Positions 7,553 to 13,397 of a stretch of 19,030 nucleotides of DNA are shown piece by piece. The stretch covers positions 1 to 19,030 of the forward strand of contig CAMJHI010000014.1 in NCBI GenBank assembly GCA_946405475.1, written 5' to 3'. A program made the position numbers and the translations under genes. A model generated the notes under the pieces. The model did no database searches and had not been told where the DNA came from. It saw only the letters and a program-made list of their open reading frames with translations. Source of the stretch: an uncultured Clostridia bacterium. Lineage in GTDB: Bacteria > Bacillota > Clostridia > Oscillospirales > Acutalibacteraceae. Each line of letters opens with the position of its first letter. The stretch's first letter is position 1.

Positions 7553-8635
7553 ATGAAAAAGAAAAGCGCAGCCATCATCCTTTCCGCGCTGGCCGTCGTG
7601 CTGGTGCTTTGCGCCGCCTGCGGCAAAAAAGACAATAAACCGACCGTGACCGAACCGGCTACCGTGACCAACGCCAACGGCGAGGTCTATGAGCAGGTGA
7701 CCGAGATCGTGACCGAGGTGGAAACCGTCACCAAGGCCGACGGAACGCCCGAGATCAAAACCGAAGTCGTGACCGAAGTCGTGACCAACGCCAAGGGCGA
7801 AAAAGTGACGAAAAAAGACGGCACGCCCGAGGTCGTGACCGAGATCGTCAGCGAGGTCGTGACCGAGATCGTGACCAAGGTCGAAACCGTCACCGTGCCC
7901 TACACCCCGCCCGAAACGACCAAGAAGGGTGAGACGGCTGCCGCCACCACGCCCGAAGAAAGCGAAATGGCGGAATTCAACACCGAGCTGCTCGGCGGCG
8001 GCACGCCTGTCAACGTGCCCACCAACAAGGACGGTTCACCCACCAACTCCAAGCTCAGGGCCATTTTTGACAAGGCCAAAAAGAGCCAGCAGCTGATGAT
8101 GAAGCTCTACGTTTCCTCACAGGATATGAGCGATATGGGCACCATGGCCTACACCTTCTACACCAAGGGCGACAAGATCGCCATTGACATGTCCGTGCCC
8201 GCCGTCGCTTCGCTGGGGGCGCTCGGTTCGCTGGGCAGCATGCGCGCCATCATCAACGGCAATCAGGCCACCATCAACTTCGGCAAGGCTTACCACTTCA
8301 CCACCACGCTCGACGACGCCGAGGATATGGGCATGGGCACCGAGATCTTTGACGCCATCGCGGCGGAAGACATGGATTATCAGGGCACCGCCCGCGTGAA
8401 GGACGGCGGCAAGACCTATGACTGCGAAACCTACACCGACGACGGCGTGACCAACAAATATTACTTCGACACCAGCGGCAAGCTCGTCCGCGTGGAGATC
8501 ATTACGGACGACGGCATGTCCACCGTGATGAAGGTCGTCAATTACTCCTTCACGGTCAGCGACAAGGAATTTGAGCCGACCGGCAAGGCAATGAGCGAAG
8601 AAGATCTGGAGAAAATGTTCGGGAGTCTGACGTAA
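7553..8635 (+). CDS. Lipoprotein with a Val-Thr-Glu repeat stalk and a C-terminal globular domain
   Basis: I do not recognise a characterised homologue. The protein has 360 residues when started at 7553, which has GGGAGG 8 bases upstream; the earlier in-frame start (7520) lies at the promoter's expected transcript start and is unlikely. A lipoprotein signal peptide runs through residues 1-22 (KKK, then a hydrophobic core) with a lipobox CAAC and the modified cysteine at C23. Residues about 30-130 are a low-complexity, Thr/Val/Glu-rich stalk of VTE(I/V)V-like units with two KxDGTPE and two VTNAxGE modules. Residues about 160-360 look globular, with beta-rich stretches such as KTYDCETYTDDG, in the style of LolA/LppX-like lipid-binding folds, but that resemblance is only impressionistic. 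It is likely anchored on the outer face of the membrane, with the stalk lifting the domain into the wall. Its stop overlaps the next start by one base. Confidence 0.8.
   Translation: MKKKSAAIILSALAVVLVLCAACGKKDNKPTVTEPATVTNANGEVYEQVTEIVTEVETVTKADGTPEIKTEVVTEVVTNAKGEKVTKKDGTPEVVTEIVSEVVTEIVTKVETVTVPYTPPETTKKGETAAATTPEESEMAEFNTELLGGGTPVNVPTNKDGSPTNSKLRAIFDKAKKSQQLMMKLYVSSQDMSDMGTMAYTFYTKGDKIAIDMSVPAVASLGALGSLGSMRAIINGNQATINFGKAYHFTTTLDDAEDMGMGTEIFDAIAAEDMDYQGTARVKDGGKTYDCETYTDDGVTNKYYFDTSGKLVRVEIITDDGMSTVMKVVNYSFTVSDKEFEPTGKAMSEEDLEKMFGSLT
7697..7894 (+). repeat. Direct repeats inside the lipoprotein stalk
   Basis: A 36-base segment at 7697-7732 recurs at 7859-7894 with two mismatches, 162 bases (54 codons) apart and in frame. 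Between them are shorter repeats encoding VTEVVT and KKDGTPE. This is the DNA face of the stalk and is a candidate for length variation between strains by slippage or recombination. Confidence 0.75.
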
Positions 8636-9369
8636 TGAACAAAACGGTTCTGATCACCGGCGCCTCCGGCGGGATCGGCAGCGCCTGCGCGCGTTTGGCC
8701 GCCCGGAAGGGTTACCGCGTGGCGATCCATTACCACAGCGATGAAGCATCCGCAGCCGCATTGCAAAACGAGCTGGGCAGCCTCGGCTGCCCGGCTGCTT
8801 GTTTTTGCGCCGATCTTTCGCAAAGTGAACAGGCGCAGGCGATGGTGGAACAGATCCACGAGCGGCTCGGCCCGATCACCGCGCTGGTCAACAACGCGGG
8901 CGCCGCGCAGCAAAAGCTGTTCACCGACACAATGGATGAGGACACGGCGTTTTTGTTTGGCGCCAACGTCTATTCCTGCGTCAACGTCTGCCGCGCCGTG
9001 CTGCCGGAAATGATCCGCGCGCAAAAGGGCAGCATCGTGAACGTGTCCTCCATGTGGGGCGTGTGCGGCGCAAGCTGTGAGGCGCTCTATTCCGCAGCCA
9101 AAGCGGCGGTGATCGGCCTGACCAAAGCGCTGGCCAAGGAGGTCGGCCCCTCCAATATTCGCGTCAACTGCGTTGCGCCCGGCGTGATCAATACCAAAAT
9201 GAACGCCAACCTCACTGCGGCCGATCTGGAACAGCTCGCGCAGGATACGCCGCTGAGCCGCATCGGCCGGCCAGAAGAGGTGGCCAGAGCAGTGCTCTTT
9301 TTGCTTTCGGAGGACGCCTCGTTCATCACGGGGCAGGTTCTCGGGGCGGACGGCGGCTTTATTGTCTGA
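8635..9369 (+). CDS. Short-chain dehydrogenase/reductase, FabG-like
   Basis: This 244-residue classical SDR has the dinucleotide motif TGASGGIG (8-15), NNAG (86-89), and the catalytic set N111, S139, Y152 and K156 (YxxxK). The C-terminus has RIGRPEEVARAVLFLLS followed by GQVLGADGGF, the usual tail of FabG-like reductases. Members use NAD(P)H to reduce ketones or oxidise alcohols. FabG (3-oxoacyl-ACP reductase) and sugar or secondary-alcohol dehydrogenases cannot be separated by sequence alone, and no fatty-acid genes are nearby, so I do not assign a symbol. The start ATG overlaps the lipoprotein stop (TAATG), which implies translational coupling. A hairpin terminator follows at 9428-9459. Confidence 0.9.
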   Translation: MNKTVLITGASGGIGSACARLAARKGYRVAIHYHSDEASAAALQNELGSLGCPAACFCADLSQSEQAQAMVEQIHERLGPITALVNNAGAAQQKLFTDTMDEDTAFLFGANVYSCVNVCRAVLPEMIRAQKGSIVNVSSMWGVCGASCEALYSAAKAAVIGLTKALAKEVGPSNIRVNCVAPGVINTKMNANLTAADLEQLAQDTPLSRIGRPEEVARAVLFLLSEDASFITGQVLGADGGFIV

Positions 9370-9395
9370 ACGATCCGCCTTGTGCAAAGAATTAT

Positions 9396-9424
9396 TTGAC
9401 AACCGATTAAAATAGATATATTAT
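9396..9424 (+). promoter_or_regulatory. Promoter upstream of rhaA
   Basis: A consensus TTGACA (9396-9401) is separated by 17 bases from TATTAT (9419-9424). The predicted start near 9431 falls inside the ascending arm of the hairpin at 9428-9455. Confidence 0.75.
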
Positions 9425-9427
9425 TAG

Positions 9428-9459
9428 AGCAATAGTGTGTTCATGCGCTATTGCTTTTT
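9428..9459 (+). terminator. Intrinsic terminator of the dehydrogenase transcript, overlapping the rhaA promoter start site
   Basis: AGCAATAG (9428-9435) pairs with CTATTGCT (9448-9455), extendable by four pairs (one G-C, three G-U) to a TTCA tetraloop, and is followed by a T-run to 9459. It should end transcripts arriving from the lipoprotein-dehydrogenase unit. For transcripts starting at the rhaA promoter most of the ascending arm may be present, so it could also act as a 5' hairpin or early pause. Confidence 0.7.
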
Positions 9460-9504
9460 GATTAAAACGGAAGGGCGGCGGCATACCGCCGTTGGTGAAA
9501 CGGA

Positions 9505-10752
9505 ATGACAAATTGTTACGAGGCAGCGAAGGCACAATACGCGAAGCTTGGCATCGACACCGAGCAGGCGCTGGCCGCGCTTGACAAGGTTTATTTATCG
9601 ATCCACTGCTGGCAGGGTGACGACGTGCTCGGCTTTGAGGGCAGCGATTCGCTTTCCGGCGGCATTGCCACCACGGGCAATTACCCCGGCCGGGCGCGGA
9701 ACCCCGAAGAGCTCATGGCGGATATCGACAAGGCTTTGTCGCTCATGCCCGGCAAACATAAAATCAACATTCACGCCAATTACGCCATCACCGGCGGTGA
9801 AAAGGTGGAACGCGATCAGCTCAGGCCCGAGCATTTCGAGCCGTGGGTGCGCTTCGCCAAGGAGCGCGGCCTGGGGCTGGATATCAACCCCACCATGTTC
9901 TCTCACCCCATGGCGGCGGACGGGCTGACGCTGTCGCACCCCGATGAAAAGGTGCGCCGGTTCTGGATCGACCACTGCAAGGCCATGCGCAAAATCGGCG
10001 AATACTTCGGCCGTGAGCTGGGCATGCCCTGCATGAACAACGTCTGGATCCCCGACGGCTACAAGGAAGTCCCGGCGGATCGCCTCGGCCCGCGCCAGCG
10101 CCTGAAGGATGCGCTGGATGAAATCTTTGCCGAAAAGATCGACCCGCGCTATCTGGTCGACACCGTGGAATCGAAGGTGTTCGGCATCGGCGTGGAGGCT
10201 TACACCGTCGGCTCGCACGAGTTTTATATGAACTACGCTGCCAAAAACAACATGGTCTGCCTGCTCGATAACGGTCATTTCCACCCGACCGAGGTCGTGA
10301 GCGATAAAATCCCCTCCATGCTGCTCTTCAGCGACAAGGTCGCGCTGCACGTCACCCGCGGTGTGCGGTGGGACAGCGACCACGTGGTCGTGTTCGACGA
10401 CGAGCTCAAGGAAATGATGAAGGAGATCGTTCGCTGCAACGCGCTTGACCGCGTGATGATCGGGCTGGATTATTTTGACGCGAGCATCAACCGCGTGGCC
10501 GCATGGGTCATCGGTGAGCGCAACGTGCGCAAGGCGCTGCTCAACGCGCTGCTCACGCCGCATGCGGCGCTCAAGGCCATGCAGGATAAGGGCGATTTTA
10601 CGCAGATGCTGATGATGAGCGAAGAAATGAAGCTCTATCCGTTCGGCATCGTGTGGGAGGAATACTGCGCCCGCAGCGGTATGCCCGCCCATGAGGAATG
10701 GTATGCCGACATCGCCGAATATGAACAAAACGTTCAGAGCAAGAGAGTGTGA
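9505..10752 (+). CDS. rhaA: L-rhamnose isomerase
   Basis: RhaA converts L-rhamnose to L-rhamnulose in the cytoplasm using divalent metal ions. The 415-residue length fits (about 415-425). Diagnostic stretches are IHCWQGDDVLGFE (33-45), TGNYPG (57-62), KINIHANYA (86-94), GSHEFYMNYA (236-245), LLDNGHFHPTE (253-263) and HVTRGVRWDSDHVV (282-295). E222, D255, H282 and D322 lie where the family's metal ligands are expected. The ribosome-binding site is weak (GGTG about 10 bases before the ATG). There is no rhaB kinase, rhaD aldolase, transporter or regulator in the window; instead it is followed after 4 bases by the Nif3 gene and then serS. Some homologues act on other sugars, so a role outside rhamnose catabolism is possible. 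Confidence 0.95.
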   Translation: MTNCYEAAKAQYAKLGIDTEQALAALDKVYLSIHCWQGDDVLGFEGSDSLSGGIATTGNYPGRARNPEELMADIDKALSLMPGKHKINIHANYAITGGEKVERDQLRPEHFEPWVRFAKERGLGLDINPTMFSHPMAADGLTLSHPDEKVRRFWIDHCKAMRKIGEYFGRELGMPCMNNVWIPDGYKEVPADRLGPRQRLKDALDEIFAEKIDPRYLVDTVESKVFGIGVEAYTVGSHEFYMNYAAKNNMVCLLDNGHFHPTEVVSDKIPSMLLFSDKVALHVTRGVRWDSDHVVVFDDELKEMMKEIVRCNALDRVMIGLDYFDASINRVAAWVIGERNVRKALLNALLTPHAALKAMQDKGDFTQMLMMSEEMKLYPFGIVWEEYCARSGMPAHEEWYADIAEYEQNVQSKRV

Positions 10753-10756
10753 AGCC

Positions 10757-11512
10757 ATGACGAGCGTACAGGAAATTCTCAGCTTTCTGAATGAACTGGC
10801 GCCGTTTGACACGCAGGAATCGTGGGACAACAGCGGCCTTCTGATCGGCTCGGCCGATCAGGCGGTCACCGTGGCCGCGCTGGCGCTGGATATCACGACC
10901 GAAACCGTGCAGCTGGCCCAACAGGCGGGCGCGCAGCTTCTCATCAGCCACCACCCGGTCATTTTTCACCCGATCAAACGGGTGCAGGCAAACGACCCGG
11001 TCTATGCGCTCATCGCCGCCGGGCTCACCGCCGTGTGCGCCCACACCAATTTGGACGCGGCGCAGGGCGGTGTGAACGACTGCCTGGCGCAGCTTTTGGG
11101 GCTGACCGCGATCGAACCGCTGCCGATCCCGTCGACTCAGCTGCTTTTGCGGCGCGGCACGCTGCCCAATGAACTGACCGCGCGTGAATTTGCCGCGCTG
11201 GTGAGCGAACGGCTGGGCGCGCGCGTTTCCGTGGCTGACGGCGGCAGACCGATAAGCACCGTGGCCGTCTGCGGCGGCGCGGGCGGTGAATTTGCGGGCG
11301 AGGTCGCCGGTCTGGCGGACGCCTACGTCACCGGCGAAGCCAAGCACCACGAGCTTTTGCTCGCGCGGCAGCTCGGGCTGACCATGGCGGTCGCCGGGCA
11401 TTTTGAAACGGAAAACCCCGTCGTCGCGCCTTTGGCGCAGCGGTTGAGCGAGCGGTTCCCGGCGGTCACGTTCCGGGTGCTCGACCAGCCGAATCCCGTG
11501 TTTTATTGCTAA
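10757..11512 (+). CDS. Nif3-like dinuclear metal centre protein (YqfO/YbgI family)
   Basis: This 251-residue cytoplasmic protein belongs to the Nif3/DUF34 family, hexamers with a two-metal site; it is often annotated 'GTP cyclohydrolase 1 type 2' although the cellular role is uncertain. Candidate metal ligands are H65-H66 (LISHHP), D100 (HTNLDAA), H215 and E219 (GHFETE). The N-terminal TQESWDNSGLLIG matches the family. It is the short form without the PII-like insert found in B. subtilis YqfO (about 370 residues). The start at 10757 is 4 bases after the rhaA stop; an upstream in-frame ATG at 10691 would overlap rhaA and add residues unlike the family. In Firmicutes the gene commonly follows trmK (tRNA m1A22 methyltransferase); here its neighbours are rhaA and serS. 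Confidence 0.92.
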   Translation: MTSVQEILSFLNELAPFDTQESWDNSGLLIGSADQAVTVAALALDITTETVQLAQQAGAQLLISHHPVIFHPIKRVQANDPVYALIAAGLTAVCAHTNLDAAQGGVNDCLAQLLGLTAIEPLPIPSTQLLLRRGTLPNELTAREFAALVSERLGARVSVADGGRPISTVAVCGGAGGEFAGEVAGLADAYVTGEAKHHELLLARQLGLTMAVAGHFETENPVVAPLAQRLSERFPAVTFRVLDQPNPVFYC

Positions 11513-11537
11513 TTTTCCTCGAAAGGATCAAATAAAT

Positions 11538-12809
11538 ATGCTTGATATCAGAGTTATTCGTGAAAACCCCGAGCGGGTGAAGGCCGCTATGAAGACCCGC
11601 AACAAGGACATGGACGCCCTTGTGGATGAAGTGCTGGCCATCGACGCCGAACGCCGCGAGATCACCTCGAAGACCGACGCGCTCAAGGCCGAGCAGAACA
11701 ACGCCAGCCGCGAGATCCCGCGCATCAAAAAAGAGGGCGGCGACATTTCCGCCATCATGGCGCGCATGAACGAGATCAAGGAGATCATCAAGGGCAACGA
11801 CGCGCAGATCGCCGCGCTGGAGGACAAGCAGCAGAAGATCATGTACGAGTTCCCGAACATCCCCAACGGCGACATTCCGGTGGGGAAGGACGACAGCGAC
11901 AACGTGGAGATCCGCCGCTGGAGCGAGCCGACCAAGTTCGATTTTGAACCGAAGGCGCATTGGGACATCGGCGCGGATCTGGGCATTCTCGACCCGGAAA
12001 CCGCCGCGAAGGTCACCGGCACGCGCTTCCATTTCTATAAGGGGCAGGGCGCGCGGCTTGAAAGAGCGATCATCAACTTCTTCCTCAACACCCACACCGC
12101 CCACGGCTACACCGAGGTGTTCCCGCCGTTCATGGTCAACCGCGCTTCGATGACCGGCACCGGTCAGCTCCCGAAGTTTGAGGAGGATGCGTTCCGGCTG
12201 GAACGCGAGGATTATTTCCTCATCCCCACGGCGGAGGTGCCCGTGACCAACATGCACCGCGGCGATATTCTTGACGGCGCGTCGCTGCCGATCAAATACT
12301 GCGCGTATTCCGCCTGCTTCCGCGCCGAAGCGGGCAGCGCCGGGCGCGACACCCGCGGCCTGATCCGTCAGCACCAGTTCAACAAGGTGGAGCTGGTCAA
12401 ATTCGTCGACCCCGAAACCTCTTATGACGAGCTGGAAAAGCTCACCAACGACGCGGAGCGCGTGCTGCAACTGCTCGGCCTGCCTTACCGTGTGGTCTGC
12501 CTGAGCACGGGCGATATCGGCTTCTCGTCCGCCAAAACCTATGATATCGAAGTGTGGATGCCGTCCTACGGGCGCTATGTGGAAATTTCCTCCTGCTCCA
12601 ATTTTGAGGATTTCCAGGCGCGCCGCGCGTCCATCCGCTTCAAGAAAACGCCCAAGGATAAGGCGCAGCTCGTCCACACGCTCAACGGCTCCGGCGTGGC
12701 TGTGGGCCGCACCGTCGCCGCCATTCTGGAAAATTATCAGAACGCCGACGGCACCGTCACCGTACCGGAAGTGCTCGTTCCCTTTATGGGCACGGACAAG
12801 ATCGGATAA
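11538..12809 (+). CDS. serS: Seryl-tRNA synthetase
   Basis: This class II synthetase charges tRNA-Ser (and tRNA-Sec) with serine. The protein has 423 residues, the usual size. The N-terminal long coiled-coil arm that contacts the tRNA variable arm spans about 28-105 (rich in E, K, R, A). The serine-site TAEVP is at 231-235, motif 2 is FRAEAGSAGRDTRG (261-274), and motif 3 is GSGVAVGRTVAAILEN (384-399). AAAGGAT lies about 11 bases upstream of the start, and the gap from the Nif3 gene is 25 bases. There is no T-box leader directly upstream; control presumably comes from the operon promoter near 9396 or an unseen one. A strong terminator follows. Confidence 0.97.
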   Translation: MLDIRVIRENPERVKAAMKTRNKDMDALVDEVLAIDAERREITSKTDALKAEQNNASREIPRIKKEGGDISAIMARMNEIKEIIKGNDAQIAALEDKQQKIMYEFPNIPNGDIPVGKDDSDNVEIRRWSEPTKFDFEPKAHWDIGADLGILDPETAAKVTGTRFHFYKGQGARLERAIINFFLNTHTAHGYTEVFPPFMVNRASMTGTGQLPKFEEDAFRLEREDYFLIPTAEVPVTNMHRGDILDGASLPIKYCAYSACFRAEAGSAGRDTRGLIRQHQFNKVELVKFVDPETSYDELEKLTNDAERVLQLLGLPYRVVCLSTGDIGFSSAKTYDIEVWMPSYGRYVEISSCSNFEDFQARRASIRFKKTPKDKAQLVHTLNGSGVAVGRTVAAILENYQNADGTVTVPEVLVPFMGTDKIG

Positions 12810-12839
12810 GGCGAGAATTCAGACGAAACAGGGCATGAA

Positions 12840-12885
12840 CCCCGCACAGCGATCGAGCTCGATCGTTATGCGGGGATGTTTTTTT
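12840..12885 (+). terminator. Strong intrinsic terminator after serS
   Basis: CCCCGCA (12840-12846) pairs with TGCGGGG (12869-12875). Inside is the perfect palindrome CGATCGAGCTCGATCG (12850-12865). The helix is followed by ATG and seven Ts (12879-12885). It ends the rhaA-nif3-serS unit 30 bases after the serS stop. Confidence 0.9.
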
Positions 12886-12913
12886 AGAAAACCGTGGGTA
12901 GTTCTTCACGCTT

Positions 12914-12938
12914 AAAGTTTCGTTCAAGCCTTTTCGAG
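12914..12938 (+). repeat. Dispersed repeat, left-end copy 1
   Basis: AAAGTTTCG followed by TTCAAGCCTTTTCGAG. It matches the start of the repeat at 12978-13003 and of the fuller copy at 18963-19030. It is truncated: after GAG the sequence runs into unrelated DNA (AGCGGCAATGAACC) for about 40 bases before copy 2. Confidence 0.65.
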
Positions 12939-12977
12939 AGCGGCAATGAACCGCGCGGAATAAACAAACAACAACAC

Positions 12978-13003
12978 AAAAGATTCGGTCAAGCCTTTTC
13001 GAG
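12978..13003 (+). repeat. Dispersed repeat, left-end copy 2, interrupted by the 161-bp inverted repeat
   Basis: AAAAGATTCGG followed by TCAAGCCTTTTCGAG. Compared with the copy at 18963-19030, homology is lost at the loop of its first hairpin. It appears to resume at GCTTGCGGAATCC after 13163. Confidence 0.65.
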
Positions 13004-13163
13004 TAACCGCTGATCAAATCGCGGGCACGCATCTTGACGGATTATTTTCCGCCAGACATCACAAAAATACTCGTTAATACACCAAGTATTGCCTGCGTTT
13101 TTTGTTTCGTCTGACGAAAAATCCTCTCGTCAATCTGCATACTCCGATTCAATCAGCGGTTAC
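13003..13163. repeat. 161-bp imperfect inverted repeat, MITE-like candidate
   Basis: The ends are a perfect 12-bp inverted repeat GTAACCGCTGAT (13003-13014) / ATCAGCGGTTAC (13152-13163), extending to about 18 bp with two mismatches. Inward, the arms keep pairing with small bulges: GCATCTTGACG with CGTCAATCTGC, CCGCCAGAC with GTCTGACGA, and AATACT with AGTATT near the tip. The whole segment could fold into one long hairpin. There is no transposase. The terminal TA at both ends would suit a non-autonomous element with TA target duplication (IS630/mariner style), but this is inference. The only ORF inside is a 32-codon minus-strand frame (13042-13140), which I do not accept as a gene. Confidence 0.6.
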
Positions 13164-13212
13164 GCTTGCGGAATCCAAAGGCAGAGCCTTTGGGCGCCCG
13201 CCGCAGCGGGCG
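13164..13212 (+). repeat. Dispersed repeat, right part with two hairpins
   Basis: GCTTGCGGAATCC leads into hairpin CCAAAGGC-aga-GCCTTTGG (13175-13193), then hairpin CGCCCGC-cgca-GCGGGCG (13195-13212). The first matches the arms at 19001-19019 of the end copy, where only the loop differs (GGC). With copy 2 on the left it makes one repeat unit split by the 161-bp element. Confidence 0.65.
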
Positions 13213-13246
13213 AGATCTTAAGAATGCAAAAAGCGCAGGAGGGGAG

Positions 13247-13301
13247 CTGAAACAGTCCGGTGGACTGTTTCAGCGTGGGGAACCCTCGCCGGGGGTTCTC
13301 C
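13247..13301. repeat. Two further strong palindromes
   Basis: CTGAAACAGTCC-ggt-GGACTGTTTCAG (13247-13273) is a perfect 12-bp stem with a 3-base loop. It is followed by GGGGAACCC / GGGTTCTCC (13277-13301) with one G-T pair. GACTGGTTTCAG at 13323-13334 echoes the arm of the first. There is no T-run, and the stems lie between two other terminators, so a repeat nature is more likely than termination. No gene is seen between 12886 and 13349. Confidence 0.55.
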
Positions 13302-13349
13302 GGTGCGAAGCACGAATCGCCCGACTGGTTTCAGAGTGACAAACGACAA

Positions 13350-13377
13350 GGGAGAGGATCCAACCGGATCCTCTCCC
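13350..13377 (-). terminator. Terminator of the double metallophosphoesterase gene
   Basis: GGGAGAGGATCC (13350-13361) and GGATCCTCTCCC (13366-13377) form a perfect 12-bp stem with an AACC loop, 20 bases beyond the minus-strand stop codon. On the minus strand the stem is followed by TTGTCGTTTGTC, a moderately T-rich tail. Confidence 0.65.
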
Positions 13378-13397
13378 TGCTGTCTTTATGCAAAGCT

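Noticed and set aside
11513..11537. Possible T-box leader for serS
   Set aside because: The gap is only 25 bases and lies within an operon; there is no room for a T-box.
12914..13003. Possible CRISPR array, because of repeated AAGCCTTTTCGAG segments
   Set aside because: Only two irregular copies are spaced about 40 bases apart, the repeats are imperfect and there are no cas genes; they belong to a dispersed repeat family.
12784..13032. Minus-strand 82-codon frame downstream of serS
   Set aside because: It spans the serS terminator and the repeat copies, so its translation is mostly repeat and hairpin sequence. Such frames are commonly annotated by mistake in repeat families.
13042..13140. 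Minus-strand 32-codon frame inside the 161-bp inverted repeat
   Set aside because: The GGAG is only one base from the ATG, the frame lies within a hairpin-forming repeat, and no promoter or conservation can be shown. It would be worth reconsidering if copies in other genomes keep the frame with synonymous changes.
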